Shown here one piece after another: positions 47,624 to 56,835 of a stretch of 64,000 bases of DNA. Under the pieces are notes generated by a model. The model saw only the letters and a list, made by a program, of their open reading frames with translations. It did not search any database and was not told where the DNA came from. Within the stretch, counting starts at the first letter, position 1. The number at the start of each line of letters is the position of its first letter. Location: positions 1 through 64,000 of the forward strand of contig JABSOI010000010.1 of assembly GCA_013216015.1 (NCBI GenBank), in the 5' to 3' direction. This stretch comes from Alteromonadaceae bacterium (GTDB lineage: Bacteria; Pseudomonadota; Gammaproteobacteria; Enterobacterales; Alteromonadaceae). The translations under genes were made by a program, and so were the position numbers.

Positions 47624-48823
47624 TTATGATAAATTTGCGTTGAGCGCTTTAATTACACCGCGAATTTCAGCCAAGCCTTTTAGACGGCCGAGACACGAAT
47701 ATCCAGGATTAGCCTCTTTATTGAGATCATCTAATATTTGATGACCGTGATCGGGGCGAATAAATATCTCTTGATTATTTTCAGTGTTATTGCGCAATGT
47801 TTCTTCCTTTAACAAAGCTGAAATAATCTCCACCATATCGACGTCACTAGATAAGTGCTGGGCTTCAGTAAATGAACGTTGTTCATTGGCATCTCTGCTT
47901 ACCCCTCTTAAGTGGGAGAAATGAATACGTGAGCCATATTTCTTAGCCATTTCGGGCAAATCATTATCTGGGCGGCTACCAAAAGTGCCTACACATAAGG
48001 TAATGCCATTAGCAGAGCTGGGCAGGGCTGAAAATAGACGTTCTAAATCTGCTGAGGTACAAATGATGCGTGGTAAACCGAGCATATCTCTGGGTGGATC
48101 ATCAGGATGGATCGCTAATTTAACGCCTAACTGTTCCGCTTTTGGTAACACTTGTGACAAAAAGGAAAATAAGTTTTTTCTTAAAATATCTTTGTTGATG
48201 TCTTTATAGTTTGACAGCATGTCTCGAAAATTGTCTATGGTATAGGCATCCGTCATCTTTCCCGGTAACCCAGCAATAATATTTTTGGTTAATAACGCTT
48301 TATCATCTTCAGACATTGCATCAAAGATTGACTTGGATTGCTCGATTTCTTCTTCAGAATAATCGGCTTCAGCATTTTCACGCTTCAAAATAAACAAATC
48401 AAAAGCAGTAAATTTTTGTTGATCAAACCTAAGGGCATAAGCACCATTAGGCAGTTGAAATTCTAAATCAGTGCGGGTCCAATCAATGACAGGCATAAAA
48501 TTATAACAAATGGTTTTAATACCGCATTTGGCTAAATTTTCCATTGATGCTATCCAACTATCAACATATTGCTGATTGTTCTCTCGTCCCAACTTGATGT
48601 CTTCATGAACAGCAATACTTTCAACAACCGTCCATACCAAAAAAGAGCCTGGCTCATTATTCCGCTCAATCAATTGCTGATGCCCACGAATTTTCTCTAA
48701 AGGCCAAACTTCACCAGTAGGAATTGAGTGTAAAGCACTAACTATATCAGTCGCGCCAGTTTGCCTAATATCCTGAATTGTCACCGGATCATTTGGACCA
48801 AACCATCTCCAAGCTTCACGCAT
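47624..48823 (-). CDS. uxuA: Mannonate dehydratase UxuA
   Basis: 399 residues (E. coli 394). It dehydrates D-mannonate to 2-keto-3-deoxy-D-gluconate (KDG). The N-terminus REAWRWFGPNDPVTIQDIRQ, the metal-binding CYNFMPVIDW, LAIHPDDPP, LCVGTFGSRPDND and RPDHGHQ segments all match the family (Mn/Fe site with His/Cys/Asp). Second gene of the uxaC-uxuA unit, 25 bp after uxaC. It competes for the same substrate as the proposed nickel epimerase at 54196. Confidence 0.95.
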   Translation of the reverse strand: MREAWRWFGPNDPVTIQDIRQTGATDIVSALHSIPTGEVWPLEKIRGHQQLIERNNEPGSFLVWTVVESIAVHEDIKLGRENNQQYVDSWIASMENLAKCGIKTICYNFMPVIDWTRTDLEFQLPNGAYALRFDQQKFTAFDLFILKRENAEADYSEEEIEQSKSIFDAMSEDDKALLTKNIIAGLPGKMTDAYTIDNFRDMLSNYKDINKDILRKNLFSFLSQVLPKAEQLGVKLAIHPDDPPRDMLGLPRIICTSADLERLFSALPSSANGITLCVGTFGSRPDNDLPEMAKKYGSRIHFSHLRGVSRDANEQRSFTEAQHLSSDVDMVEIISALLKEETLRNNTENNQEIFIRPDHGHQILDDLNKEANPGYSCLGRLKGLAEIRGVIKALNANLS

Positions 48824-48847
48824 TATAAAGCCCCTTTTATTCTAATA

Positions 48848-50281
48848 TTATGATAATTTATAAGCTTTTTTTGCTAACGTATAAGCAAGCTCAACCGCAA
48901 GCTCTTCTGCTTCATCAAGCTCTAATCGATGATCACAAACTAACTCAGCAAGCCAGTTACAATCCATTCTTCTCGCCACATCATGACGGGCAGGTATAGA
49001 TAAAAAGGCACGGGTATCATCATTAAAACCGACTGTATTATAAAATCCCGCAGTTTCAGTCATTTGCTGACGGAACCGACGCATACCCTCAGGGCTGTCA
49101 TGAAACCACCACGGTGGTCCGATACGTAAACAAGGGTAATGCCCAGCTAAAGGCGCTAGCTCTCGGCTATAACTGGTTTCATCTAAAGTAAACAAAATCA
49201 GCGTTAAATCTGGGTTAGAACCATATTTATTGAGTAAAGGTTTTAACTGTTCAACATAACTGGTTTGCAAGGGAATATCAGCGCCTTTATCTCGACCAAA
49301 ACGATGGAAAACGTCTTGATTATGATTACGAGAAACGCCTGGATGTAATTGCATCACTAGACCATCTTCGACACTCATACCAGCCATTTCAGTCAGCATA
49401 TGAGCACGAAACAATTCTGCTTGTGCTGGTAAAGCATTGCCCGAAATAACAATGGCATATAAGGCTTCTATTTCAACTTTTGGTAAATAAGCCGTTTTAG
49501 CGGTTGGATGACCATGATCTGTTGACGTCACCCCAGTTGCTTTGAAGTATGCTCTACGATTACGATGGGCAGCTAAATAGCCGGAAAATGTTGAAGTATC
49601 TTCCCCCGTCAATTCACCAAAACATTTAACTGCACTAACAAAGCCTTCAAACTCAGGATCGACAACTGGGTCGGGGCGATAAGCTGAAATGACTCGCCCA
49701 TTCCAGTCACTATCATTAATCGCTTTATGATGTTCAAGTGAGTCTAATGGTGATTCTGTGGTCGAAAGCAATTCTATTTTAAAGCGTTCGTATAATGCGC
49801 GTGGCTTAAAGGCATCGGTTGCCAGCGCCGCATTAATGGTATCGTAATAATGGTCTGCAGTTTCCTCACACAAGACGACATCAAAGCCGAAAACTTCCAC
49901 GAAAACGGTATCGAGCCACATTCTCGATGGTGTGCCGCGAAATAAATAATAATTTCCAGCTAGAATATGCCAGATTTTTCGACTGTCGGTTTCGACTTCT
50001 TGAGCATTTGAAGTAGAAATACCTGAAGTGGCGATACCCAAACTTTCTAAAGAAATGCCCTGACTGTATAACATGCGAAATACATAGTGGTCGGGTTTTA
50101 TCAGTAATTCGGTTGCATTTTCAAAAGCTAAATTTTTAGAAAACCACGACGGATCGGTATGGCCATGAGGGCTAATAATAGGTAAATCTTTGACCTTCTG
50201 ATACAAAACCCGCGCAACTTGTCTAATATTTTCATCTGATGAAAACAATCTGTCGGGATGTAAAACTAATTTTTTTATCAT
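48848..50281 (-). CDS. uxaC: Glucuronate isomerase UxaC
   Basis: 477 residues from ATG 50281, which has TTGGA upstream; an ATG 12 codons earlier is less likely (E. coli 470). It isomerises D-glucuronate to D-fructuronate (and D-galacturonate to D-tagaturonate). The N-terminus KLVLHPDRLFSSDENIRQVA and the metal motif ISPHGHTDPSWF are diagnostic, with later QLHPGVSRNHN and VGFNDDTRAFLSIPARHDV. First gene of uxaC-uxuA, divergent from kdgK-uxuB. Confidence 0.95.
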   Translation of the reverse strand: MIKKLVLHPDRLFSSDENIRQVARVLYQKVKDLPIISPHGHTDPSWFSKNLAFENATELLIKPDHYVFRMLYSQGISLESLGIATSGISTSNAQEVETDSRKIWHILAGNYYLFRGTPSRMWLDTVFVEVFGFDVVLCEETADHYYDTINAALATDAFKPRALYERFKIELLSTTESPLDSLEHHKAINDSDWNGRVISAYRPDPVVDPEFEGFVSAVKCFGELTGEDTSTFSGYLAAHRNRRAYFKATGVTSTDHGHPTAKTAYLPKVEIEALYAIVISGNALPAQAELFRAHMLTEMAGMSVEDGLVMQLHPGVSRNHNQDVFHRFGRDKGADIPLQTSYVEQLKPLLNKYGSNPDLTLILFTLDETSYSRELAPLAGHYPCLRIGPPWWFHDSPEGMRRFRQQMTETAGFYNTVGFNDDTRAFLSIPARHDVARRMDCNWLAELVCDHRLELDEAEELAVELAYTLAKKAYKLS

Positions 50282-50743
50282 ATATATTTTTCCAACATTA
50301 CTAATGTATCTTACCAAATATTAATTTAGCCTTCGGTTTCATTGGGAATAACGACGACTAATTTCTACATAAATCACTATCTGTAATACGGATTGCAATC
50401 AATATAGCAGACAAACTATTGGTAAGTCCAATGTCTTTTTTTAACAGACATAATTTTAAACAATAATTGCTTTAAAATATGTTAAATATCAAAAAAACCA
50501 CATAACAGTTTAAAAACAAAACAATAAAACCTAACAGAAACAACACAAAACCATATAATAAACGACAAACAGAACAACTAACTTTAAATTCGAACATACT
50601 TATAATTCAAATGGCAATCAAAATAAACTGGTAAGATAGGTTTGTTTTCGTTTACTATACAACTAAAGATTATATTTTTATAAAGTCTTTAACTGTGATG
50701 AAGAAAATATGCTAACCATTTTAAATACTGTTTTGAGGTACCT
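50282..50743. promoter_or_regulatory. Divergent control region of the uronate operons
   Basis: 462 bp between uxaC and kdgK. The word TATCTTACCA occurs at 50307-50316 and inverted at 50629-50638, and a related site ATTGGTAAGTCCAAT (5-bp inverted arms) is at 50418-50432. ATTGGTAAG recurs upstream of gntK (53567-53575). It resembles a half of GntR-family UxuR/ExuR operators (ATTGGTATACCAAT). No regulator gene is in the window. The rest is A/T-rich with no gene. Confidence 0.45.
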
Positions 50744-51700
50744 ATGACTGATATCGCTATCATTGGAGAAGTAATGCTTGAGCTATCGCCCTTGAGTGAA
50801 AGAAATTATACGCGAGGGATTTCTGGTGATACTTACAACTCAGCCTGCACTCTTGCTGGACTTGACATAAATACCACCTATATTACCTGTTTAGGTGAAG
50901 GCCAATCAGCAGATATTATTCGCCAGGATGCACAGCTACGACAGGTCCATTTACTTGAGCCGAAAGAGGTGATAAACAAATCACCTGGTCTTTACATGAT
51001 AACTAATGATGCGACTGGCGAACGTTTCTTTGACTATTGGCGCAGCGACTCTGCAGCAAAAGCTTTATTCAATAATGAAGACTTGCTGTTTCCCTTGTTA
51101 AAACAAGTTGAAAAACACGATTATATCTATTTAACAGGTATTACCCTTGCGCTTATGAGTGAAAGATGTCGAATGATGTTCACCCTGTTTCTTATCGATT
51201 ATAGGGATCAAGGTGGTAAGGTTATTTTTGATCCCAATTATCGGCCAAAACTATGGGGTGACAAAACCACAGCAATTAAAGCTATTGATGTAATTCAATC
51301 TTATATTGATGTCTATTTACCCGGATTTGAGGAAGAAGAAATTCTTTTTAACGCTACCTCACCTGACGATGCAGTTAAACGATTATTAACAATAAAAGCC
51401 AATGAAATAGTGATTAAAAATGGACCTAAAAGTTGTTTGTTAATTAGGAACCAACAAGTTGAAAATATCAAGATAACCCCATCAAAAAATGTTATTGATA
51501 CTACAGGCGCAGGCGATACCTTTAATGCTGGTTACATTGGCGCACGATTAACAGGGTTGACTCCAAAGGATGCTATTGAGTTTGCTGCTATCTCTGCCAG
51601 CCAAGTATTAACGATTAAAGGTGGCGTTCTTCAATCCACTCAGTTGGCTAAGCTTAAGGAAAACCTTAATAGCATGTTCAATTCGATAAAAAATAAGTGA
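50744..51700 (+). CDS. kdgK: 2-dehydro-3-deoxygluconokinase KdgK
   Basis: 318 residues of the PfkB sugar-kinase family (E. coli KdgK 309). It phosphorylates KDG to KDPG. The N-terminus has IIGEVMLELSPL and the substrate-binding GDTYNSA; the C-terminal PfkB signature DTTGAGDTFNAGYIGARL holds the catalytic Asp and the anion hole. GAGG lies 6 bases before the ATG. It is followed 10 bp later by uxuB. No KDPG aldolase is present in the window. Confidence 0.92.
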   Translation: MTDIAIIGEVMLELSPLSERNYTRGISGDTYNSACTLAGLDINTTYITCLGEGQSADIIRQDAQLRQVHLLEPKEVINKSPGLYMITNDATGERFFDYWRSDSAAKALFNNEDLLFPLLKQVEKHDYIYLTGITLALMSERCRMMFTLFLIDYRDQGGKVIFDPNYRPKLWGDKTTAIKAIDVIQSYIDVYLPGFEEEEILFNATSPDDAVKRLLTIKANEIVIKNGPKSCLLIRNQQVENIKITPSKNVIDTTGAGDTFNAGYIGARLTGLTPKDAIEFAAISASQVLTIKGGVLQSTQLAKLKENLNSMFNSIKNK

Positions 51701-51710
51701 AGTTAATAAC

Positions 51711-53225
51711 ATGACCCTTACTCAAAATAAATCGGCTCAGAATAAATCAGCTCAAAAAAAGTTATGCCAAGAAAATTTAGCACAAGTAGCAAGCGTAGCA
51801 GCTATTACCACCCCACAATACGATAGAGAAAACACCGAGATAGGCATTGTTCATCTAGGCCCTGGGGCTTTTCACCGTGCGCATCAAGCGGTGTATACCG
51901 AAAATGCAATGAATTTATCAGGCGGAAATTGGGGTATTTGTGGCGTATCACTTCGTAGCGCTACCGCGCAAGAAATATTACAACAGCAGGACTACTTATA
52001 TACGCTGGCTGTTTTAGACCAAAACATTTCCTATCAAATTATTGGCGCAGTAAAAGAAATTTTGGTCGCCAACAAGCAATCTGATAAAGTTATTGCCCGA
52101 ATGGCTGCCGCAAGTACTAAGCTGGTTACGCTTACTATCACAGAAAAAGGCTATTGCTTGGCGTCTGACGGTTCATTAGATTTAAATCACGAAGACATCA
52201 AACATGATTTGGCAAATCCTTGCGCGCCAATCAGTGCCATTGGTTTTATCGTCGAATCACTTAAACAAAGAAAAATTAACGGGTCAAGTGCATTTAACGT
52301 ATTAAGCTGCGATAACGTTTCAGGTAATGGCGATAAACTTCGTCGTGCCGTTTTAGACTATGCCGAGCAACTTGATAACAGCCTTAAAACATGGATTAGC
52401 GATAATGTTGCTTTTCCAAATGCAATGGTTGACAGCATCACCCCTAAAACTGAAAGTTATACTGTGGAATCGGTATCAAAAGCCATTACTGTCCAAGATA
52501 ATTGGCCAATACAAAGAGAGGAATTCTCTCAATGGGTTATCGATAACAACTGGCAAGGTGAACGCCCTGATTGGGAAAAAGTAGGGGTTATTTTTACCGA
52601 CGATGTTGAAGGTTTTGAGAAGGCAAAATTAAGATTACTGAACTGCCTGCATTCAACGTTAGCGTACTCAGCATCTTTAGCGGGCTTTGAAACGGTATTT
52701 GACGCCATCCGTGATAAAGGCTTCTATCAATTTATTACTAAACTTGCGCAAAATGAAATTATTGGCTCGTTTACGCCACCAAAAGAAATGGATGTAAACG
52801 TTTATGCCAATGAAATTATTCAGCGTTTTTCAAACCCCTCTATTCGTCACTTATTGGCGCAAATAGCCTGTGATGGCTCACAAAAATTACAAATACGTCT
52901 CTTGCCAGTTATACGAGACAATATTAAACAAAATCGTTCAACGAAATTACTTTGCTTTTCATTAGCAAGCTGGTTTGAATTTATTTGCCAAGCAGTAAAA
53001 AACAACCAAGAAATTGTCGACCCTATGGCCGAAACCTTTAAACAAACAGCGGCAATACTGAGTGATGATGTCGAGGAAGTAGTGACCAGTTTTTTAGCCA
53101 TTGAAGCTATCTTTGGCAAAGACTTACTAGCTGACACGAAAGTTAAAAATCAATTGGTCGATAGCTTAACAAATATACGTAAAACCACAGCAAACCAACT
53201 CAGTACACTTCTTAACTCGCTTTAA
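51711..53225 (+). CDS. uxuB: D-mannonate oxidoreductase (fructuronate reductase) UxuB
   Basis: 504 residues of the polyol/mannitol dehydrogenase family. It reduces D-fructuronate to D-mannonate with NADH. Family segments are IGIVHLGPGAFHRAHQAVYT, SCDNVSGNGDKLR and the catalytic AKLRLLNCLHSTLAY (Lys/Asn/His). The N-terminal ~25 residues carry a small tandem duplication (QNKSAQ-NKSAQ) absent from E. coli. UxaB (tagaturonate reductase) is a relative, but the neighbouring uxuA favours UxuB. Second gene after kdgK. Confidence 0.9.
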   Translation: MTLTQNKSAQNKSAQKKLCQENLAQVASVAAITTPQYDRENTEIGIVHLGPGAFHRAHQAVYTENAMNLSGGNWGICGVSLRSATAQEILQQQDYLYTLAVLDQNISYQIIGAVKEILVANKQSDKVIARMAAASTKLVTLTITEKGYCLASDGSLDLNHEDIKHDLANPCAPISAIGFIVESLKQRKINGSSAFNVLSCDNVSGNGDKLRRAVLDYAEQLDNSLKTWISDNVAFPNAMVDSITPKTESYTVESVSKAITVQDNWPIQREEFSQWVIDNNWQGERPDWEKVGVIFTDDVEGFEKAKLRLLNCLHSTLAYSASLAGFETVFDAIRDKGFYQFITKLAQNEIIGSFTPPKEMDVNVYANEIIQRFSNPSIRHLLAQIACDGSQKLQIRLLPVIRDNIKQNRSTKLLCFSLASWFEFICQAVKNNQEIVDPMAETFKQTAAILSDDVEEVVTSFLAIEAIFGKDLLADTKVKNQLVDSLTNIRKTTANQLSTLLNSL

Positions 53226-53582
53226 GGTTCACAAATTGGTGAATTATTAAAAATATTTTATTCTGGGGCCAACAAAATACCCGTTACCGTTCAAAATTCA
53301 GTTTTCAAAAGCCGCAGCAGGTGAAGCCCTATAGTTGTCACCTGTTCCCTCATATTAGAAAACACTCGGAAAATATTTTGGCCTTGCCAATAATCAAGAT
53401 TAAACCTGCCCAAGAATCACCATGACTAAACCTTAAAACAATTAAAATAACGGCCTTACTTCGCAGCCATGATACGTCAGGTAATACCTCTTCTGTTTCA
53501 TGGCTTTAATCTACAGAATAGTTTAATGCATACACATCACTTTAATTTTTTTCACCCATTAGCTGAATTGGTAAGGCCACTA
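53226..53582. other. Spacer between uxuB and the gntK promoter
   Basis: About 360 bases. No terminator with a T run is visible. On the minus strand a 35-codon frame (FNLDYWQGQNIFRVFSNMRE, near 53315-53400) looks like a gene scrap, perhaps of a transposase; I cannot confirm it. The motif AGGTAATACCT is at 53479-53489 and ATTGGTAAG at 53567-53575. Confidence 0.4.
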
Positions 53583-53609
53583 TTGACAACATTCTTACAA
53601 CGGTATAAT
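53583..53609 (+). promoter_or_regulatory. Putative sigma-70 promoter of the gntK-lar operon
   Basis: TTGACA at 53583-53588 and TATAAT at 53604-53609, both perfect consensus, with a 15-base spacer (shorter than the ideal 17). It lies about 105 bp before the gntK ATG. The inverted word GGTAWTACC occurs on both sides (53480-53488 and 53655-53663), and ATTGGTAAG lies 8 bases before the -35 box, so regulation by a repressor is likely. Confidence 0.6.
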
Positions 53610-53713
53610 CTAGACGTAATTGGTCAGGACAAACACGATGAGAGTGGCTAGTCTGGTATTACCTTTATATTTATAGAGAGTTTTTAGATTGTGGTTTTTC
53701 AAAGGAGATAAAA

Positions 53714-54199
53714 ATGATTTATGTCGTTATGGGAGTTTGCGGCTGTGGTAAATCAACCGTCGGTGAAATGTTAGCACGACAGCTCAATATTTCCTTTTAT
53801 GACGCGGATGATTTTCACTCAGACCTTAATAAAGAGAAAATGGCAAACGGGAATCCATTAACTGATGACGACCGTGGCCCATGGTTACGTTTAATAGCAA
53901 ATAAAATGGTTGACTGGAATGCTTCAGGTAACGCTGTACTGGCTTGCTCGGCACTGAAACAAAGTCACCGCAATATTTTAACAACAAAGCTAAGTAGCGA
54001 CGTAAAATTTATTTACCTCAAAGGTGATGAAGAGACACTTACGCAAAGGTTATCAAACAGAACACAGCATTTTATGCCTCCGGCTTTATTAAAAAGTCAA
54101 TTGCAGATACTGGAAGAACCTATAGATGCAATCACCACTTCTATTAAAAGTAGCGCTGACGCGATTGTAGCAACTATATTCAAGGCGATTAACGTATGA
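53714..54199 (+). CDS. gntK: Gluconokinase GntK
   Basis: 161 residues (E. coli GntK 175). It phosphorylates D-gluconate to 6-phosphogluconate with ATP. P-loop GVCGCGKSTVGEMLA at about 7-21, then DADDFHSDLNKEKMANGNPL and CSALKQSHRNIL are diagnostic. CAAAGGAG lies 8 bases upstream. First gene of the nickel-pincer operon; its stop overlaps the larA start as ATGA. No gluconate permease is nearby, which hints that the gluconate is made inside the cell. Confidence 0.93.
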   Translation: MIYVVMGVCGCGKSTVGEMLARQLNISFYDADDFHSDLNKEKMANGNPLTDDDRGPWLRLIANKMVDWNASGNAVLACSALKQSHRNILTTKLSSDVKFIYLKGDEETLTQRLSNRTQHFMPPALLKSQLQILEEPIDAITTSIKSSADAIVATIFKAINV

Positions 54200-55491
54200 C
54201 ATACCCTATACACAGAGTCGATACTGAGTTAACCCTATCAGACGATGACTTACGCGCGATTTTAGATGACTTTATTGAACAGAAAGCTTTAAAAGCAAAA
54301 CGCATATTGATATTACCCCCTGACATCACACGCTTTTATTCCAAAGCAGGCTTTATCACTTCATATCTATATCATCAATTGAAAGATAGGGCTGAAATTT
54401 TCTTTTTGCCTGCCTTAGGTACCCATGAACCTATGTCCGACAGCCATATCGATACAATGTTTGGCACTGACATTCCAAAAGAATTATTTTTGCCTCATCA
54501 ATGGCGTACCGACGTTGTAAAAATGGGCGAGATAAGCAGTGAACGCATGGCGCAATTGTCTGAAGGAAAATTAGACTGCACCATGGAAGTTGCAGTGAAC
54601 AAATTATTAGTTGAAGAAAATTGGGATCTCATTGTTTCCGTAGGGCAGATAGTGCCACACGAAGTTATTGGCATGGCTAACTATACCAAAAACGTACTTA
54701 TAGGTGTTGGCGGTGAAGATACCATACATAAATCACACTTTTTAGGCGCGGTTTATGGTATGGAACGCATAATGGGCAGAACGTCAAGTCCGGTTCGACA
54801 AGCCCTCAATGAGGGATATGATGCTTATTTACGTCATTTGCCGATTGAATTTATATTAACCGTACTGGGGAAAAAGTCGGGTAAGCTGGCCCTGCAAGGG
54901 CTGTTTTGTGGTAACGACGACAATACCTATGAGCAAGCATGTAAATTAAGTCAGCAACTTAATTTGAATTTACTGGATAAACCCATCAAGAAAGCCATTG
55001 TTTATTTGGATCCAAATGAGTTTAAAACTACCTGGTTAGGCAACAAAGCCATTTACCGAACACGAATGGCGATGGCCGATGATGGCGAGCTGATTGTATT
55101 GGCTCCCGGACTGAATAGATTTGGTGAAGACAGTGAAATCGATAAGTTGATCCGTGAATTTGGTTATAAAACTACCGATGAAACGTTAGCGGCAGTTCAG
55201 GCCAACCCAACCTTAGCCAGCAATTTATCGGCGGCGGCTCATTTGATCCATGGCACAACAAATAATCGCTTCAAAGTAACCTATTGTCCGGGTGATGGCG
55301 TCAGCCGGGAAGAAATTGAATCCGTTAATTACCAATATTGCCACCTAGACGACATGTTAAAAATATATCCGCTCGATAGTTTGGAAAATGGTTGGAATAC
55401 TTTAGACAATGGTGAAGAAGTATTCTATGTCAGTAATCCGGCTCTGGGTTTGTGGGCAACAAAATCAAGTTTTTTGCAGCGTGGTAAATAG
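54196..55491 (+). CDS. larA: LarA-family nickel-pincer epimerase, predicted D-mannonate/D-gluconate 2-epimerase
   Basis: 431 residues (L. plantarum LarA 424). LarA-type enzymes use a nickel-pincer nucleotide fixed to a lysine and move a hydride at C2 of an alpha-hydroxy acid. Here K165 lies 10 after H155 (PHEVIGMANYTK) and 16 before H181 (KSHF), the same spacing as H174-K184-H200 of LarA. H77 (ALGTHEP) matches H108, and PPDITR has the D-x-T-R substrate/cofactor motif. Lactate seems an unlikely substrate, as the gene is fused translationally to gntK and flanked by uronate genes. D-gluconate 2-epimerases are a known branch of the LarA superfamily; D-mannonate and D-gluconate differ only at C2. 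The function is inferred from context; the residues are seen. Confidence 0.8.
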   Translation: MTYPIHRVDTELTLSDDDLRAILDDFIEQKALKAKRILILPPDITRFYSKAGFITSYLYHQLKDRAEIFFLPALGTHEPMSDSHIDTMFGTDIPKELFLPHQWRTDVVKMGEISSERMAQLSEGKLDCTMEVAVNKLLVEENWDLIVSVGQIVPHEVIGMANYTKNVLIGVGGEDTIHKSHFLGAVYGMERIMGRTSSPVRQALNEGYDAYLRHLPIEFILTVLGKKSGKLALQGLFCGNDDNTYEQACKLSQQLNLNLLDKPIKKAIVYLDPNEFKTTWLGNKAIYRTRMAMADDGELIVLAPGLNRFGEDSEIDKLIREFGYKTTDETLAAVQANPTLASNLSAAAHLIHGTTNNRFKVTYCPGDGVSREEIESVNYQYCHLDDMLKIYPLDSLENGWNTLDNGEEVFYVSNPALGLWATKSSFLQRGK

Positions 55492-55506
55492 CTTGGAATA
55501 TTTATC

Positions 55507-56817
55507 ATGAAGTGTTATTCAAATATTTATCACATCCACCTAGATATAGTCGGTGGTATTGCCGGTGATATGTTTATTGCTGGGATGTTAGATGCCTTTG
55601 AGGAGCTAACCCCCATAGTGATGGCTTCATTATCAGAAGTTTTACCCGCCAATACTGGCACACCGATTTTATCGACCGGTATAAATGCCGGCATTAGTGG
55701 CTTGAGGTTTTTCTTGCAAGATGATGATGCAGATAAGTTTTCATCCGCTGTACAAGATACTGACAAACATGCTCATAGCCACTCACACGAACATGAACAT
55801 GAGCACAACCATCAAAGCCATAGCCATGATAATGAAAGTCATGCCCACAATCACAATCATGGGCATAAACATGAAACCAGCTACCAATATTTATGTCAGT
55901 TGCTACGCGACAGTCAACTCGACAGCAGTATTCTAGATATTGCCATTAAGCTACTGACGATAATTGCCAAAGCTGAAGCCAAGATACATGGAAAAACGTT
56001 AGCTGATGTACATTTTCATGAGTTGGCTGATTGGGACTCTTTAATGGATGTGGTGGCAAGTGCCGTCATTTTAAATGCCTTAGCTAACGCCAACTGGAGC
56101 ACTTCAAAATTACCCATTGGTGGTGGTTTAGTTAATACACAGCACGGTTTGATACCTGTACCTGCACCGGCAACAACGGAAATACTAAAGGGTTTTGAGT
56201 TTATTGATGACGGTATTAAAGGTGAGCGAATTACCCCTACGGGAGCGGCAATATTATGTTACTTATCTGAAAGTTTGTTACTTTCAGATCAGCCTCAAGG
56301 CCAGCTGAAAACTAGTGGATATGGTTTAGGCACCAAAGAATTCCCAGGCATGCCAAATATATTACGAGTTTTATCGTTTGAAAAAGCTAATAGTTCGAGT
56401 AATCAGCAAGGCACTGTGGTGATAATAGAGTTTGATATTGATGATATGACAGGTGAAGAGCTGGCCTTGTCACTGGACTTATTAAGAGCAGAAAACGGTG
56501 TACTTGATGTCGTATCGCAAACAGCTAGAGGCAAGAAAAACCGAGCAGTAGAACTGATTCGAATACAGGCATCGAGCAGCGATTACCAAAATATTATTAA
56601 GCAATGTTTTATGCAAACAACCACCATAGGTTTGAGATACCGTTTTGAAACTCGCCACCATCTATCCAGACAACTGACAGAATATAACAGCCAGTATTGT
56701 AAAAGCGTTATCCGCCCCGACGGCACTACCACTACTAAAATAGAGCATGATCAACTTCATGATTTTTCAACATTGGCAGAGCGCAGAGCCATCAAAAATA
56801 CAACTGAATCATTATAA
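55507..56817 (+). CDS. larC: Nickel-pincer cofactor nickel insertase LarC
   Basis: 436 residues. LarC inserts nickel into the pyridinium bisthiocarboxylate mononucleotide, the last step of cofactor assembly. The N-terminus HLDIVGGIAGDMFIAGMLDA and the GERITPTGAAILCYL segment match the family. A His-rich loop at about 88-122 has 16 His in 35 residues, probably a metal store. In L. plantarum larC is split and needs a ribosomal frameshift; here it is one continuous frame. It starts 15 bp after larA. Confidence 0.92.
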   Translation: MKCYSNIYHIHLDIVGGIAGDMFIAGMLDAFEELTPIVMASLSEVLPANTGTPILSTGINAGISGLRFFLQDDDADKFSSAVQDTDKHAHSHSHEHEHEHNHQSHSHDNESHAHNHNHGHKHETSYQYLCQLLRDSQLDSSILDIAIKLLTIIAKAEAKIHGKTLADVHFHELADWDSLMDVVASAVILNALANANWSTSKLPIGGGLVNTQHGLIPVPAPATTEILKGFEFIDDGIKGERITPTGAAILCYLSESLLLSDQPQGQLKTSGYGLGTKEFPGMPNILRVLSFEKANSSSNQQGTVVIIEFDIDDMTGEELALSLDLLRAENGVLDVVSQTARGKKNRAVELIRIQASSSDYQNIIKQCFMQTTTIGLRYRFETRHHLSRQLTEYNSQYCKSVIRPDGTTTTKIEHDQLHDFSTLAERRAIKNTTESL

Positions 56818-56835
56818 TGTTCTGGAGATGTAAAT

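Noticed and set aside
53469-53651. 60-codon plus-strand frame before gntK
   Set aside because: It runs across the likely promoter (TTGACA/TATAAT) and shows no ribosome site or recognisable domain.
54196-55491. Annotation of larA as lactate racemase
   Set aside because: No lactate dehydrogenase or lactate permease is nearby; fusion to gntK and the uronate context argue for a sugar-acid substrate.
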